Source of the DNA: Paenibacillus plantarum
GTDB lineage: Bacteria; Bacillota; Bacilli; Paenibacillales; NBRC-103111
Assembly: GCF_013141695.1 (NCBI RefSeq)
Contig: NZ_WHNY01000074.1
Span: 186,001 to 250,000 of the forward strand
Direction: 5' to 3'
Length of the DNA stretch: 64,000 nt
The position numbers were made by a program, and so were the translations under genes. Numbering within the stretch: the first letter of the stretch is position 1; every line of letters starts with the position of its first letter. The notes below the pieces were generated by a model. That model had not been told where the DNA came from. It saw nothing but the letters and a program-made list of their open reading frames with translations, and did no database searches. Shown here piece by piece: positions 16,218-25,246 of the stretch.

Positions 16218-16802
16218 ATGCCGCGTTTAAAGGAAGACCAACTTCAAAAAATTTACGAAGAACGCAAACAGCAGATTACGTCGGCTGCAGTCAAAATTTT
16301 TGCCCAGCGCGGCCTCCCAGGTACGAAAATCAGCATGATAACCGCAGAAGCAGGCGTGAGCCATGGGCTGTTCTACCATTATTTTAAAACGAAGGAAGAA
16401 CTGTTCACCTCCCTGGTCCGCGAAGCAGTTGAAACATCGATGCAAGAAATGGACAATTTGAGCCAATTGACGGGATCTCCGATCGAAAAAATTAAAATCC
16501 TCACACAAGGCATGCTCGATGAAAGTGGAGCTCCGTATTTTATGCTGCTCCATCGGGCACGGAATTTTGAAGAGGTTCCTGAAGAAGTCAGTCAACTGAT
16601 TCAAAAATACCCGGTTGATGTCTACGTCAAACTTTTGCTGCCCTTGTTTGAGGAAGGACAACAAAGAGGGGAAGTCGTGGATGGGGACCTGGAAGAATTG
16701 ATTGCTAGCTATCTCACAATCCTTTCCGGTGTGATGGTATTAGGTAATGGATATGTGACTCCCCAAGTGGATACGTTGTTGAGATTTGTTGAAAAGAGAT
16801 AA
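16218..16802 (+). CDS. TetR/AcrR family transcriptional regulator
   Basis: 194 residues: N-terminal helix-turn-helix TKISMITAEAGVSHGLFYHY (about 34-53) then FKTKEELFTSLVREA, followed by a helical ligand-binding region. An AAGGAGA site precedes the ATG, and it is co-transcribed with the hydrolase four bases upstream. The likely operator is the TTGATTGA inverted repeat before the hydrolase. Ligand unknown. Confidence 0.9.
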   Translation: MPRLKEDQLQKIYEERKQQITSAAVKIFAQRGLPGTKISMITAEAGVSHGLFYHYFKTKEELFTSLVREAVETSMQEMDNLSQLTGSPIEKIKILTQGMLDESGAPYFMLLHRARNFEEVPEEVSQLIQKYPVDVYVKLLLPLFEEGQQRGEVVDGDLEELIASYLTILSGVMVLGNGYVTPQVDTLLRFVEKR

Positions 16803-16844
16803 TACAAATTATTAATTGGATATTGTTGTAGGAGGAGGATTCCG

Positions 16845-17210
16845 ATGGACGAACAAGCCAGTCATAACAACAACTCCAAGGAGAAAGCCGGCTCCAGCAT
16901 CTGTGAAGTACTGCAGATTCTGGGTGCCAAATGGGCCTTCCTCGTGCTTGAAGAATTGCTTAACGGACCACAGAGGTTTAATCAGCTTCAGCGGAACTTA
17001 TCCATCGTCAAGACCCAATCCCTCACCGATACACTCCGACACTTGGAAAAAAACGGTCTCGTGCACCGCAGGGTCTATCCTACTGTCCCCGTAAACGTTG
17101 AGTATTCGCTGACGGAAAAGGGCACCGATTTTCAATTGGCTTTGAAGGAAATGGACAAATGGGTACAGAAGTGGGGGAATACGATGTTGGCCCAGGAACC
17201 TACTGACTGA
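16845..17210 (+). CDS. HxlR family winged-helix regulator
   Basis: 121 residues. The family signature runs from SSICEVLQILGAKWAFLVLE through LLNGPQRFNQLQRNL, LTDTLRHLEKNGLVHRRVY and VEYSLTEKG. The Cys near residue 17, at the usual HxlR position, may sense electrophiles or oxidants. GGAGGAGG precedes the ATG. It points toward an MFS exporter gene whose promoter region carries several inverted repeats, a typical repressor/exporter arrangement. Confidence 0.9.
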   Translation: MDEQASHNNNSKEKAGSSICEVLQILGAKWAFLVLEELLNGPQRFNQLQRNLSIVKTQSLTDTLRHLEKNGLVHRRVYPTVPVNVEYSLTEKGTDFQLALKEMDKWVQKWGNTMLAQEPTD

Positions 17211-17237
17211 AGATCTTAATAGAACAGCATACCATCG

Positions 17238-17270
17238 ACCGCTTAGTGGATAACTACTTAGCGGTTTTTT
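17238..17270 (+). terminator. Intrinsic terminator after hxlR-type gene
   Basis: ACCGCTTAGT/ACTTAGCGGT stem (one mismatch) followed by six Ts, 28 bp past the stop. Confidence 0.8.
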
Positions 17271-17292
17271 GTCATGGACACAAAAATATCTA

Positions 17293-17366
17293 CTTACTTA
17301 AAGTAAGATAATCCAAATAATTGGATTATGTCCAACTACTTTGCGTCCTTACTTAAATAAAGTAAC
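17293..17366. promoter_or_regulatory. Operator cluster upstream of the MFS gene
   Basis: Three inverted repeats in 75 bp: CTTACTT-A-AAGTAAG (17293-17307, perfect), AATCCAA-ATAA-TTGGATT (17310-17327, perfect) and CTTACTT-AAATA-AAGTAAC (17348-17366, one end mismatch). The two TTACTT sites are the same motif and suit a dimeric winged-helix repressor such as the adjacent HxlR protein. Confidence 0.6.
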
Positions 17367-17440
17367 TCGAATATAATCGAATTACTCACTCACCGGACGC
17401 GGCCAAGTGTTTAGAAAACGAGAGAAAGGAAATGATTGCT

Positions 17441-18610
17441 ATGAATCGAAAAGTCATTTATATGCTAACCATAGCTGTTTTCTTCACCGCTACTTCCGAG
17501 TTGGTCATTGCTGGCATTCTTAATGTGTTAGCTGATCAATTACATGTCTCGGTCGCTCTTGCCGGACAGCTCATCACTGTCTATTCTCTCGCGTTCGCTA
17601 TTGGAACACCAGTCGTCGTGTCACTGACGGCACGAATGGAAAGAAAGAAACTACTTCTCCTCGCCATGCTTGTCTTTATATTAGGCAATCTCGTCTCCTT
17701 CGTCAGTTCCAGTTTCACACTGTTGATCGTATCCCGAATGATACTGGGAGTGAGCTCTGGTGTCTTGCTTGTAGCCGCATTCAGCGCCGCAGCCAAAATG
17801 GTCCCGCCTGATAAAATCGGCAGCACCATGGGCACGATCATTCTCGGCTTCAGCAGCGCCATGATCCTTGGGGTACCGATCGGAATAGCGCTGACCCATA
17901 TATTCAGTTGGCAGATGATATTCCTCTTCTTAGCCGCAGGCAGCTTCATCATCATGATCGGTATGGCGCTCATGCTACCGGAAATCAAAGGAGACGCTCC
18001 TGTTTCGTTCAGCCAGCAATTCACTATACTTGCGAATCCGGTTATTCTGACCGCTTTGCTTCTCGTCTTGTTCAGAGAAGCTGGGAACTCCATCCTGTTC
18101 ACGTATTTATCTTCATTTTTAGATACCATTCTCCATAGGAGCGCTTCCGATATCGGGATCATCATGCTTTCATTCGGAATTGCTGGCGCACTCGGCTCCC
18201 GCATTGGCGGTTCCGCCGTTGACAAATGGGGAAGCGTTCCCGTAATGGTCATCAGCATGATCTTTCATGTTGTTACGCTTTTGCTGCTGCCTCTAGCTAT
18301 CCACTTGTTCCCGCTTGCTATTGCACTTTTATCCATGTGGATCATAGCCATGTTCATTATGGGACCAGCTACGCAAAGCTACTTCATCGCGAAGGCTCCG
18401 CAATCATCTAATCTCATCATAAGCCTGAACATTTCCGTGACGCAGATAGGTCTTGCCAGTGGTGCGAGTGTGGGAGGCATGGCTGCGACATTGCATTCAA
18501 CGGTCTTGTACAATCCGTGGGTCGCAAGTGTTACATTACTTATAGCATTCATTGCAGCGATAGTCTCATTCCAGAAGAGCAAAATGTTGGAAAAGCATAT
18601 CGCTATCTAA
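17441..18610 (+). CDS. MFS transporter (DHA1-type drug/sugar efflux)
   Basis: About 389 residues with twelve predicted transmembrane segments. The first helix holds TSELVIAGILN. The loop after helix 2 is SLTARMERKKLLL, the MFS motif-A region, and RMILGVSSGVLLVAAFSAAAK is the helix 4 region. It resembles YdhP/AraJ-type exporters. The second ATG (17441) is chosen because AGGA lies 10 nt before it; an ATG three codons earlier is too close to the same site. It probably exports a toxic compound under the HxlR repressor. Its end overlaps the convergent kinase gene by eight bases. Confidence 0.88.
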   Translation: MNRKVIYMLTIAVFFTATSELVIAGILNVLADQLHVSVALAGQLITVYSLAFAIGTPVVVSLTARMERKKLLLLAMLVFILGNLVSFVSSSFTLLIVSRMILGVSSGVLLVAAFSAAAKMVPPDKIGSTMGTIILGFSSAMILGVPIGIALTHIFSWQMIFLFLAAGSFIIMIGMALMLPEIKGDAPVSFSQQFTILANPVILTALLLVLFREAGNSILFTYLSSFLDTILHRSASDIGIIMLSFGIAGALGSRIGGSAVDKWGSVPVMVISMIFHVVTLLLLPLAIHLFPLAIALLSMWIIAMFIMGPATQSYFIAKAPQSSNLIISLNISVTQIGLASGASVGGMAATLHSTVLYNPWVASVTLLIAFIAAIVSFQKSKMLEKHIAI

Positions 18611-20039
18611 CGATTGGCAAAACAACTTCTACCATAGTCCCTTTCCCAACTTCACTTTCGATTCGCAAAGTCCCATTATGATTTTGGATGATTCGCATTG
18701 AAACCATTAATCCTAACCCTGTTCCTGTTTCTTTTGTAGTAAAAAAAGGGTTCCCAATCTTGGTTATCTCTTCTTGCGGGATTCCATAACCCTTATCTTT
18801 AATTCGAATGCATATTCTATCATTCATTTGTTTGGCCTTTATGGACACTTCTCCACCTTTAGGCATGGATTCAATGGCATTCTTTAAAACATTGATAAAT
18901 ACTTGATTGATACTGCGTTGGCACTGAATGAATGATAAATTGTCATCTAACTCTATCTTTATTTGAACGTTATGTAGGTTGGCTTGTCCTTCAAATAATC
19001 TGGTAACGTGATTTAATATATGAACCAAGTCCCTTAATTCAAATGCCTCATTTGAAGGTTTCGCTAACACTAAAAGCTCACTTACAATTTCATTGATGCG
19101 ATCAATTTCTGATAACATGACTTCATTACGTAATTTTTTAGTACCATCCATATCTTCTTTCACATACATTTGCATAAATCCTCGTAAACTGGTCAAAGGA
19201 TTTCTAATTTCATGGGCGATCCCAGCTGCAAGTTCGCCAACTAAGGAAAGTTTCTCTGATCTGCGGATTAACTCTTCGGAATGTATCCGTTCTGTTATAT
19301 CACGCCCCATACTGATAACATGTTGAACATCTCCTGCAGCATTTCTAATTTTTTTGGAGTGTGATTCTTGCCAAATATAATGACCATTTTTATGCCGAAG
19401 ACGATATATAAATATTCTGCTATCCGAATTATCGGAATTACCTCGCCGTAACCAGCCACCGTTCATATCATCTGGATGCCAATAGTCATAGGCATATTTT
19501 CCGATAAGTTCATCTGGCGCATATCCAAGTTGGTGGCGGATAGCTGGCGAGGCATATGTGATCATTCCGTCTGGCGTTAAACGCAAAATAACGTCCTGTG
19601 AATGTTCAGAAATAAGGTTGTGCAGTTCTTCAATCTTCTTAAACTCTTCTTCCTTCTCTTTTTGTTCTGTTATATTTACAATTTGACAAATGAATATGTC
19701 ATTACCCTTAATTCCCTGTTCGTTCCTTTCTGCAGTAACATTTAGAAGCCCCCACAATAGGCTCCCTGATTTATGAATATACCTTTTTTCTATGTGATAA
19801 CCATCTATTTCGCCCTGCACCAATTTACGCCATATTTCCAGATCAGCTTCTACATCTTCAGGATGGCTGACAGCCGTAACAACGAGATTTATGAATTCAC
19901 TTTCGCTATAGCCTAGCATTTTGCCTAGAGATGGATTCGTCTTTAAAAAACTTCCGTCACAAGATATCAAAGCCATTCCAATTGAAGATTTCTCAAATGC
20001 ACGAAAAAAAAGACTATGGTCATTGAAATGAGATAACAT
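18603..20039 (-). CDS. PAS-domain sensor histidine kinase (sporulation-kinase-like)
   Basis: 478 residues, no transmembrane segment, so cytosolic. A first PAS domain is at about 10-127 and a second at about 142-252. The phosphoacceptor helix GELAAGIAHEIRNPLTSLRG has His276. The ATPase domain follows, with NVLKNAIESMPKGG (N box), IKDKGYGIPQEE (G1), FFTTKETGTGLGL (F/G2). This layout matches KinA/KinE-type phosphorelay kinases. No response regulator is adjacent, so it is an orphan kinase, perhaps feeding Spo0F. GGAGG precedes the ATG. Confidence 0.9.
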   Translation of the reverse strand: MLSHFNDHSLFFRAFEKSSIGMALISCDGSFLKTNPSLGKMLGYSESEFINLVVTAVSHPEDVEADLEIWRKLVQGEIDGYHIEKRYIHKSGSLLWGLLNVTAERNEQGIKGNDIFICQIVNITEQKEKEEEFKKIEELHNLISEHSQDVILRLTPDGMITYASPAIRHQLGYAPDELIGKYAYDYWHPDDMNGGWLRRGNSDNSDSRIFIYRLRHKNGHYIWQESHSKKIRNAAGDVQHVISMGRDITERIHSEELIRRSEKLSLVGELAAGIAHEIRNPLTSLRGFMQMYVKEDMDGTKKLRNEVMLSEIDRINEIVSELLVLAKPSNEAFELRDLVHILNHVTRLFEGQANLHNVQIKIELDDNLSFIQCQRSINQVFINVLKNAIESMPKGGEVSIKAKQMNDRICIRIKDKGYGIPQEEITKIGNPFFTTKETGTGLGLMVSMRIIQNHNGTLRIESEVGKGTMVEVVLPIVR

Positions 20040-20222
20040 CTGAGTCCTCCGATTAAGCAGTTACATTACAAGGAATTGCAATGCTTTTGCATTCATTCTA
20101 TCACTTGATAAGGTAACATTAAACTTCCATCACTTTGATAAAAAAAAAAGGAGCTGCCGCGAAGCAAGCCCCCTAACTATAATTCTGCATTATTATAAAT
20201 GACTTCAGCAAATTTGAAACAA

Positions 20223-21566
20223 TCACTTCGCTGGAGGAATGCTTTGCGGATTGTTAAACACATTGTTAGGATCATACTTAGCTTTTACTTTCCGTAACCT
20301 TTCATAGTTCTTGCCGTAGTAAACCGAACCGGAATTTTTAATCCCTTGGTCCGGAACGTTAATGTAGGATCCAACAATATATGGCTGTAATTTCCGGCGC
20401 GTTTCGCGTGTTAGAGCAATGTTTTTAGCGGCATGTGATGGTTTAACCCACGAGGTATTCCATTCCACATAGAAGTCAGCTTTCCGCCAGTAAAACGCGG
20501 TAGCTCTAGGTGCGACTCGGCTCACCGCACCGCCCCAGTTGAGAAAATAAAATCCCGCTGTTGTATTCCCCTCTGCTTTCTCTAGAAACTCGCGCATAGT
20601 TTTAAACGCTTTGTCCGGGAAAGGACGCCTGCCAAAACCACTGGAAAATTGATTGCTGAACTTTTGAGTAAGCACAGGGTCAGGAACAAGCAAAATTTTG
20701 GTGACTTCCGCGTAAGGAAGTAAACGAATGTTCTTCGTAGGTGTGCCGACGCTCGTTATAGGTTCTAATAGGCGGATAGCCTCCTTTTTAGAGCCAAGAT
20801 ACAACCCGATCATGCTGACATTGCCGCCTATTTTGGGTCCAACAGATAACTCGCTGCCTAATTTTGTACTTGTAAAAGGTGCCCATCGCTGCCAAGCTTT
20901 GACGACCTCTTCAAACTGATTCCAGGGCCAAGTAATTTGGAATACAGTAGCCGTTTTGGGAGCACGCCGAACTTTAAATTTGTATTTCGTGTATACGCCA
21001 AAGTTACCGCCACCGCCACCTCGGGAAGCCCACAGAAGATCGCTATTACATTTTTTGTTTGCATGGATCACTTTACCATTGGCGTCAACCATTTCGATTG
21101 CGAGAAGATTGTCGCAGATCAGACCTACCGTTCGTTGAAGTGGGCCAATTCCTCCTCCAAGCGTGATTCCTCCGATCCCAACTGATGGGCTGTCACCAAA
21201 GGGAGCCATAAAGCCTCTCCGAACAAGCGTGCTTACGATTCTTCCTACTCGATTTCCTGATCCGACAACGACTGTTCCGAGTTTTCGATTAAGTTGAATT
21301 TTCTTCATATCACTAACATCAATAACAATGCCCCCATTGACCTGTGACAAATTGGTTTCCAAGGCATGTCTTCCGCTTCTTGGTCGAATCGGGACATTGT
21401 TTTTACGTGCCCATCTTATAGCATTTGCTACGTCTTTGGTTCTTTGAGCAAACACAAATACTTTCGGAAATCTGTCCGTATGAGGATCCCAATTTTTTCG
21501 TGCCACGTCATACCCTGGATCTCCTTTAAAGATCACGCGTCCCGTAAGTCCCGTTTGAGATATCAC
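20223..21566 (-). CDS. FAD-binding oxidoreductase, berberine-bridge (BBE) type
   Basis: 447 residues. The N-terminal FAD_binding_4 domain has RPRSGRHAL with His67 as the expected covalent FAD attachment residue, and FGDSPSVGIGGITLGGGIGP for pyrophosphate binding. The C-terminal BBE segment is YYGKNYERLRKVKAKYDPNN. In this family the enzyme oxidises alcohols or sugars with oxygen as acceptor. No signal peptide is visible. The second covalent Cys of bicovalent members is not seen where expected. A GTG start 8 nt after GGGAG is used. It is monocistronic, next to the arsenic genes but not obviously part of them. Confidence 0.88.
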   Translation of the reverse strand: MISQTGLTGRVIFKGDPGYDVARKNWDPHTDRFPKVFVFAQRTKDVANAIRWARKNNVPIRPRSGRHALETNLSQVNGGIVIDVSDMKKIQLNRKLGTVVVGSGNRVGRIVSTLVRRGFMAPFGDSPSVGIGGITLGGGIGPLQRTVGLICDNLLAIEMVDANGKVIHANKKCNSDLLWASRGGGGGNFGVYTKYKFKVRRAPKTATVFQITWPWNQFEEVVKAWQRWAPFTSTKLGSELSVGPKIGGNVSMIGLYLGSKKEAIRLLEPITSVGTPTKNIRLLPYAEVTKILLVPDPVLTQKFSNQFSSGFGRRPFPDKAFKTMREFLEKAEGNTTAGFYFLNWGGAVSRVAPRATAFYWRKADFYVEWNTSWVKPSHAAKNIALTRETRRKLQPYIVGSYINVPDQGIKNSGSVYYGKNYERLRKVKAKYDPNNVFNNPQSIPPAK

Positions 21567-21679
21567 AACTCCAACTCCCTATGAGTTATTGGCTATCCAT
21601 GATGTTCATTAGCCATGCATCATATTAACGTATGAAGGATATTTGTCACGGGAATGGGCTTCAGCTTAGTTAATTACTT

Positions 21680-22477
21680 TTATTTAATGGCTTTGATGAT
21701 TGCCGATTGAATATAGTTATCTACGTTGGCGCCTGGCACCCAATCCTTAATGAATTCTCGAGAATCATCTTTAGGTTCAACGATAATGTTTTGAAATCCA
21801 CTTCTTTGCAAGAATACCATGACTTCATCAATTGTAGATGCACCTGAAACGCACCCCGCGAGTGAATTAAGATCACTTTTTAATTCTGCTGGAAGTTCGG
21901 AAGTCATGACTACATCGGAAATCGCTAAACGGCCACCTTGTTTTAATACACGAAAAGCTTCATTAAAAACTTGCTGTTTATCAGGTGACAAATTAATAAC
22001 ACAGTTTGAAATAATAACATCAATCGAATCATTCAATATCGGCAAATACTCAATTTCACCTAGACGAAACTCTACATTTTCATATCCATGTTTCTGAGCA
22101 TTTTGGCGTGCACGACTAATCATCTCTGGCGTCATATCAACTCCATAAACGTTACCCGTTTCTCCAACTTGTTTAGATGCCAAAAACACATCAAAACCGG
22201 CACCACTTCCTAAATCAAGAACAACTTCTCCCAATTGTAGTGAGGCGATTGCTTGAGGATTTCCACAACCTAACCCAAGATTCGCACCACTCGGAACAAC
22301 ATTAAGCTCCTCATTTGAGTAGCCTAATTTGGCGGAAACCTCATCTGGCGTGCTACAGCAGCTTGTTGCTGGTTCAGAGGAGGAGCAACAACTTGCGTTT
22401 GGAATGCTCTCGATTGCAATTTGTTTATAGCGATTGCGAACATGTTGACGTACCTCATCATTTTGAACCTGACTCAT
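21680..22477 (-). CDS. arsM: Arsenite S-adenosylmethyltransferase
   Basis: 265-residue ArsM. It methylates As(III) with S-adenosylmethionine to methylarsenicals, a detoxification step in the cytoplasm. The SAM site VVLDLGSGAGFD spans residues 86-97. The three family cysteines are C71 (NLGLGCGNP), C159 (ISNCVINL) and C209 (LAGCVSGAS). Two further Cys pairs, C30-C31 and C40-C41, lie in the N-terminal extension and may help capture metalloid. AAGGAGAG precedes the ATG. It is the second gene of a minus-strand operon with arsR. Confidence 0.95.
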   Translation of the reverse strand: MSQVQNDEVRQHVRNRYKQIAIESIPNASCCSSSEPATSCCSTPDEVSAKLGYSNEELNVVPSGANLGLGCGNPQAIASLQLGEVVLDLGSGAGFDVFLASKQVGETGNVYGVDMTPEMISRARQNAQKHGYENVEFRLGEIEYLPILNDSIDVIISNCVINLSPDKQQVFNEAFRVLKQGGRLAISDVVMTSELPAELKSDLNSLAGCVSGASTIDEVMVFLQRSGFQNIIVEPKDDSREFIKDWVPGANVDNYIQSAIIKAIK

Positions 22478-22546
22478 TGATTATCTCTCCTTTATTATAT
22501 CAAGAATTTTTGATTAATAACTCATTTAAAAACCCACCTGTGTGGG

Positions 22547-22900
22547 TTACGAGCAACATTCGCTTGATTGATTTTCGCTTTTTCGGAAGATACAGCATAA
22601 TTCTGGTGAAAGTAACCGGTTGACCTCTACGTGATTTAATTCATAATAACTCCAAGTACCTTTGGTCTCTTTCGCGATCAGATTAGCATCAAGCAATATC
22701 TTCAGATGGTACGATAACTTTGACTGCGGCATGTTTACAATCTCAACCAAATCACAAACGCAGACACTTCCCTTTTGCGTAAGCTCATACATGATTTGCA
22801 ACCGTTTCTGATCTGCTAATGCTTTAAACTGGAGCTCGTATTTCGAAAAATCAACTTGACTCTCATCTTTTGAAGAAATAGGAAGTTCTTTAATCACCAT
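22547..22900 (-). CDS. arsR: ArsR-family metalloregulator with CxC site
   Basis: 117-residue winged-helix repressor. The recognition region holds the ArsR metal motif SVCVCDLVEI with C47 and C49, then MPQSKLSYHLKILLDANLIA (DNA recognition helix and wing). Extra cysteine pairs occur near the C-terminus (C102-C103, C115-C116). As(III) binding normally releases such proteins from DNA. The ATG at 22900 has AAGG about 6 nt before it. It precedes arsM on the minus strand, and a perfect ATCAA-N6-TTGAT site lies just before its start. Confidence 0.92.
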   Translation of the reverse strand: MVIKELPISSKDESQVDFSKYELQFKALADQKRLQIMYELTQKGSVCVCDLVEIVNMPQSKLSYHLKILLDANLIAKETKGTWSYYELNHVEVNRLLSPELCCIFRKSENQSSECCS

Positions 22901-22913
22901 TAGCACCTTCTTA

Positions 22914-22929
22914 AATCAATTTTATTTGA
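22914..22929. promoter_or_regulatory. ArsR operator, arsR-arsM side
   Basis: Perfect ATCAA-N6-TTGAT inverted repeat 14 bp upstream of the arsR start, matching the form of ArsR/SmtB-type operators in Firmicutes. Confidence 0.75.
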
Positions 22930-22972
22930 TGAATAGATCTTAACACATCCTAATTGTAAGATTCAATAGATA

Positions 22973-22988
22973 AATCAATTTATTTTGA
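22973..22988. promoter_or_regulatory. ArsR operator, arsR-arsB side
   Basis: A second perfect ATCAA-N6-TTGAT site in the divergent intergenic region, 59 bp from the first. It sits where it could control the plus-strand arsR-arsB-arsC operon. Confidence 0.75.
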
Positions 22989-23109
22989 TCTATTCAAATC
23001 TATTCTAGTTGATAATTTACAAATTCTTAACTTTTAATATATAATCAAATAATTATATAATAATCCACGAATGATACTTGAATCTGCTGATGTAAAGGAG
23101 CGAGTTATT

Positions 23110-23433
23110 TTGCCTGAAATGGAAATGTTATCTGATGTGTGTAAACTTCTCGGGGATAAGATGAGACTCTCTATTCTCTCTCTGCTCAAAGAACGTGAAC
23201 TATGCGTATATGAGATTGTTGAACTCGTACAAACTAGTCAGCCCAATGTGAGCCAGCATATGCGAAAGCTGAAAGCCGGGGGGTTAGTGAAGGAAACCAA
23301 AAAGGGGCAATGGGTATTTTATTCGCTAAACATTGAGGATAAACCCTTCCTGCACGAGTTTTTTCAGTACCTGCCATCACAAAAAGAAAAAGTAAATGCA
23401 GTATCATGTAAAGATTTAAACTGTTGCGATTAG
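23110..23433 (+). CDS. arsR: ArsR-family regulator, second copy, with an altered metal site
   Basis: 107-residue winged-helix protein. The usual ELCVCDL motif reads ELCVYEIVEL, so one Cys of the pair is Tyr. C32 remains, C11 lies in the first helix, and a C-terminal C100/C105-C106 cluster could complete a different As(III) site. The recognition helix is QTSQPNVSQHMRKLKAGGLV. I chose the TTG at 23110 because AAAGGAG lies 9 nt before it; the ATG at 23071 has no ribosome site. First gene of arsR-arsB-arsC, divergent from arsR-arsM. Confidence 0.88.
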   Translation: MPEMEMLSDVCKLLGDKMRLSILSLLKERELCVYEIVELVQTSQPNVSQHMRKLKAGGLVKETKKGQWVFYSLNIEDKPFLHEFFQYLPSQKEKVNAVSCKDLNCCD

Positions 23434-23442
23434 GAGGAAACC

Positions 23443-24735
23443 ATGACTTACGTAGCGGTTATTATTTTCCTGCTTACATTAACTTTTGTAATTTGGCAGC
23501 CAAGGGGCCTCAACATTGGATGGTCATCATCCGCGGGTGCTATCCTTGCTCTTATCTTCCAAGTTGTGTCTTTTCACGACGTACTGATGGTTACATCTAT
23601 CGTTTGGAATGCCACACTCGCCTTTGTCGCCATAATTCTCATTTCCTTAATCTTAGACAATATCGGATTTTTTGAATGGGCAGCCTTGCATATGGCGCGA
23701 ATTGCGAAAGGCAATGGAAAACTCATGTTTGTTTATGTCATTTTGTTAGGCGCGGCAGTTGCCGCATTTTTCGCCAATGACGGTGCTGCATTAATTCTAA
23801 CTCCGATTGTATTAGCAATGGTTCGAGCGTTAAAACTCCCTGATAAAATGATTTTACCCTTCATCATGGCAAGTGGTTTTATAGCGGATACCACTTCATT
23901 GCCCTTTATCGTCAGCAACTTAGTCAACATCGTATCGGCTGACTTCTTCGGCATCGATTTTGTCACCTATGCAAGCCGCATGATAGTACCTAGCCTATTT
24001 TCATTAGCTGCAAGTTTGGTTGTTTTATTCGTTTTCTTCAGAAAGGACATCCCAACGAATTACGATATGAAGGAATTAAAGCAGCCCTCAGATGCCATCA
24101 AAGATCATAGGCTTTTCCGGATGTCGTGGGTTATTCTTGGCATCCTTCTCGTCGCTTATGTGAGTAGTGGATTTATTAAAATCCCTGTTTCCATCATCGC
24201 AGGCTCCGTGGCACTGATCTTCATTTTAATGGCTAGATCTAGTAAGGTGATCGAAACGAAACGAGTGATCAAAGATGCTCCTTGGGCTGTCGTCATATTC
24301 TCAATCGGCATGTATGTAGTGGTTTATGGCCTTAAAAACGTAGGTCTTACCGATGCCCTAGGCGAGTTGGTTGAGAACCTAGCAGAACAAGGATTGTTCG
24401 TTGCAACAGTGGGAATGGGCTTCTTATCTGCTCTACTGTCCTCCGTCATGAATAACATGCCGACAGTTATGATTAATGCTCTAGCCATCGAAGGTACGAA
24501 CACAGATGGAATTATTCGAGAAGCATTGGTTTACGCCAATGTTGTAGGAAGCGATCTTGGACCTAAGATTACACCGATCGGATCACTTGCAACACTGCTA
24601 TGGTTACATGTTTTATCTACCAAAGGTGTAAAAATCACATGGGGCCATTATTTTAAGACAGGTGTCATTCTTACTATCCCAACTCTCTTAATTACTCTTA
24701 CGGGGCTTTATTTATGGCTTCACATTATTGCATGA
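23443..24735 (+). CDS. arsB: Arsenite efflux permease ArsB
   Basis: 430 residues with ten or more transmembrane segments, of the ArsB/NhaD ion-transporter superfamily. Typical stretches are FFANDGAALILTPIVLAMVR, FIADTTSLPFIVSNLVNI, SSVMNNMPTVMINALAI and GSDLGPKITPIGSLATLLWL, which line the substrate path in two inverted halves. It extrudes arsenite (and antimonite) using the membrane potential. Starts 9 nt after the arsR stop, with AGGAGG overlapping the end of that gene. No arsA is present, so it acts as a secondary carrier. Confidence 0.95.
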   Translation: MTYVAVIIFLLTLTFVIWQPRGLNIGWSSSAGAILALIFQVVSFHDVLMVTSIVWNATLAFVAIILISLILDNIGFFEWAALHMARIAKGNGKLMFVYVILLGAAVAAFFANDGAALILTPIVLAMVRALKLPDKMILPFIMASGFIADTTSLPFIVSNLVNIVSADFFGIDFVTYASRMIVPSLFSLAASLVVLFVFFRKDIPTNYDMKELKQPSDAIKDHRLFRMSWVILGILLVAYVSSGFIKIPVSIIAGSVALIFILMARSSKVIETKRVIKDAPWAVVIFSIGMYVVVYGLKNVGLTDALGELVENLAEQGLFVATVGMGFLSALLSSVMNNMPTVMINALAIEGTNTDGIIREALVYANVVGSDLGPKITPIGSLATLLWLHVLSTKGVKITWGHYFKTGVILTIPTLLITLTGLYLWLHIIA

Positions 24736-24762
24736 TCCCATACAAAAAAGGAGAACTAAACC

Positions 24763-25191
24763 ATGGATAACAAAAAACCTTTAGTCTATTTTCTTTGCAC
24801 AGGAAACTCATGCCGCAGCCAAATCGCTGATGGCTATTTGAAAGCTTTAGGCGGGGACCAATACGAAGTGAAAAGTGCCGGTTTAGAAGCTCACGGTTTA
24901 AACCCACGTGCAGTAGCAACGATGAAAGAAGCTGGTATCGACATTTCGAACCATACCTCTGACGTGATTGATCCAGTAATTTTGGCTCAAGCAGATTTCA
25001 TCATTACTTTGTGCGGTCACGCTAATGACAACTGCCCCGTTGTCCGAAATGATACAGCAGTAAGATGGCATTGGGGATTTGACGATCCTGCCCAAGCAAC
25101 TGGCACGGAAGATGAAATTACAGCTAAATTCCATGAAGTTCGTGATTCCATTAAAAACAGAATCGAGCAATTTGTGAAGGAAGGCAAGTAA
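24763..25191 (+). CDS. arsC: Thioredoxin-coupled arsenate reductase
   Basis: 142-residue ArsC of the low-molecular-weight phosphatase fold. The catalytic loop is FLCTGNSCRS with nucleophile C12 and the P-loop C17-R18. The resolving pair C84 and C91 is in TLCGHANDNCPV, and the acid Asp lies in FDDPA (107-108). It reduces arsenate to arsenite, which ArsB then expels or ArsM methylates; thioredoxin re-reduces the C84-C91 bond. AAGGAG precedes the ATG. Last gene of the plus-strand ars operon. Confidence 0.96.
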   Translation: MDNKKPLVYFLCTGNSCRSQIADGYLKALGGDQYEVKSAGLEAHGLNPRAVATMKEAGIDISNHTSDVIDPVILAQADFIITLCGHANDNCPVVRNDTAVRWHWGFDDPAQATGTEDEITAKFHEVRDSIKNRIEQFVKEGK

Positions 25192-25246
25192 TATGACTTA
25201 AAAGGCATAGTACTCCGTAAAGTCTCGAACATTTAAATCTTAATTC

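Noticed and set aside
16816..17094. An overlapping frame in the HxlR region
   Set aside because: The HxlR frame has the full family signature and GGAGGAGG; the other frame is out of phase with no motifs.
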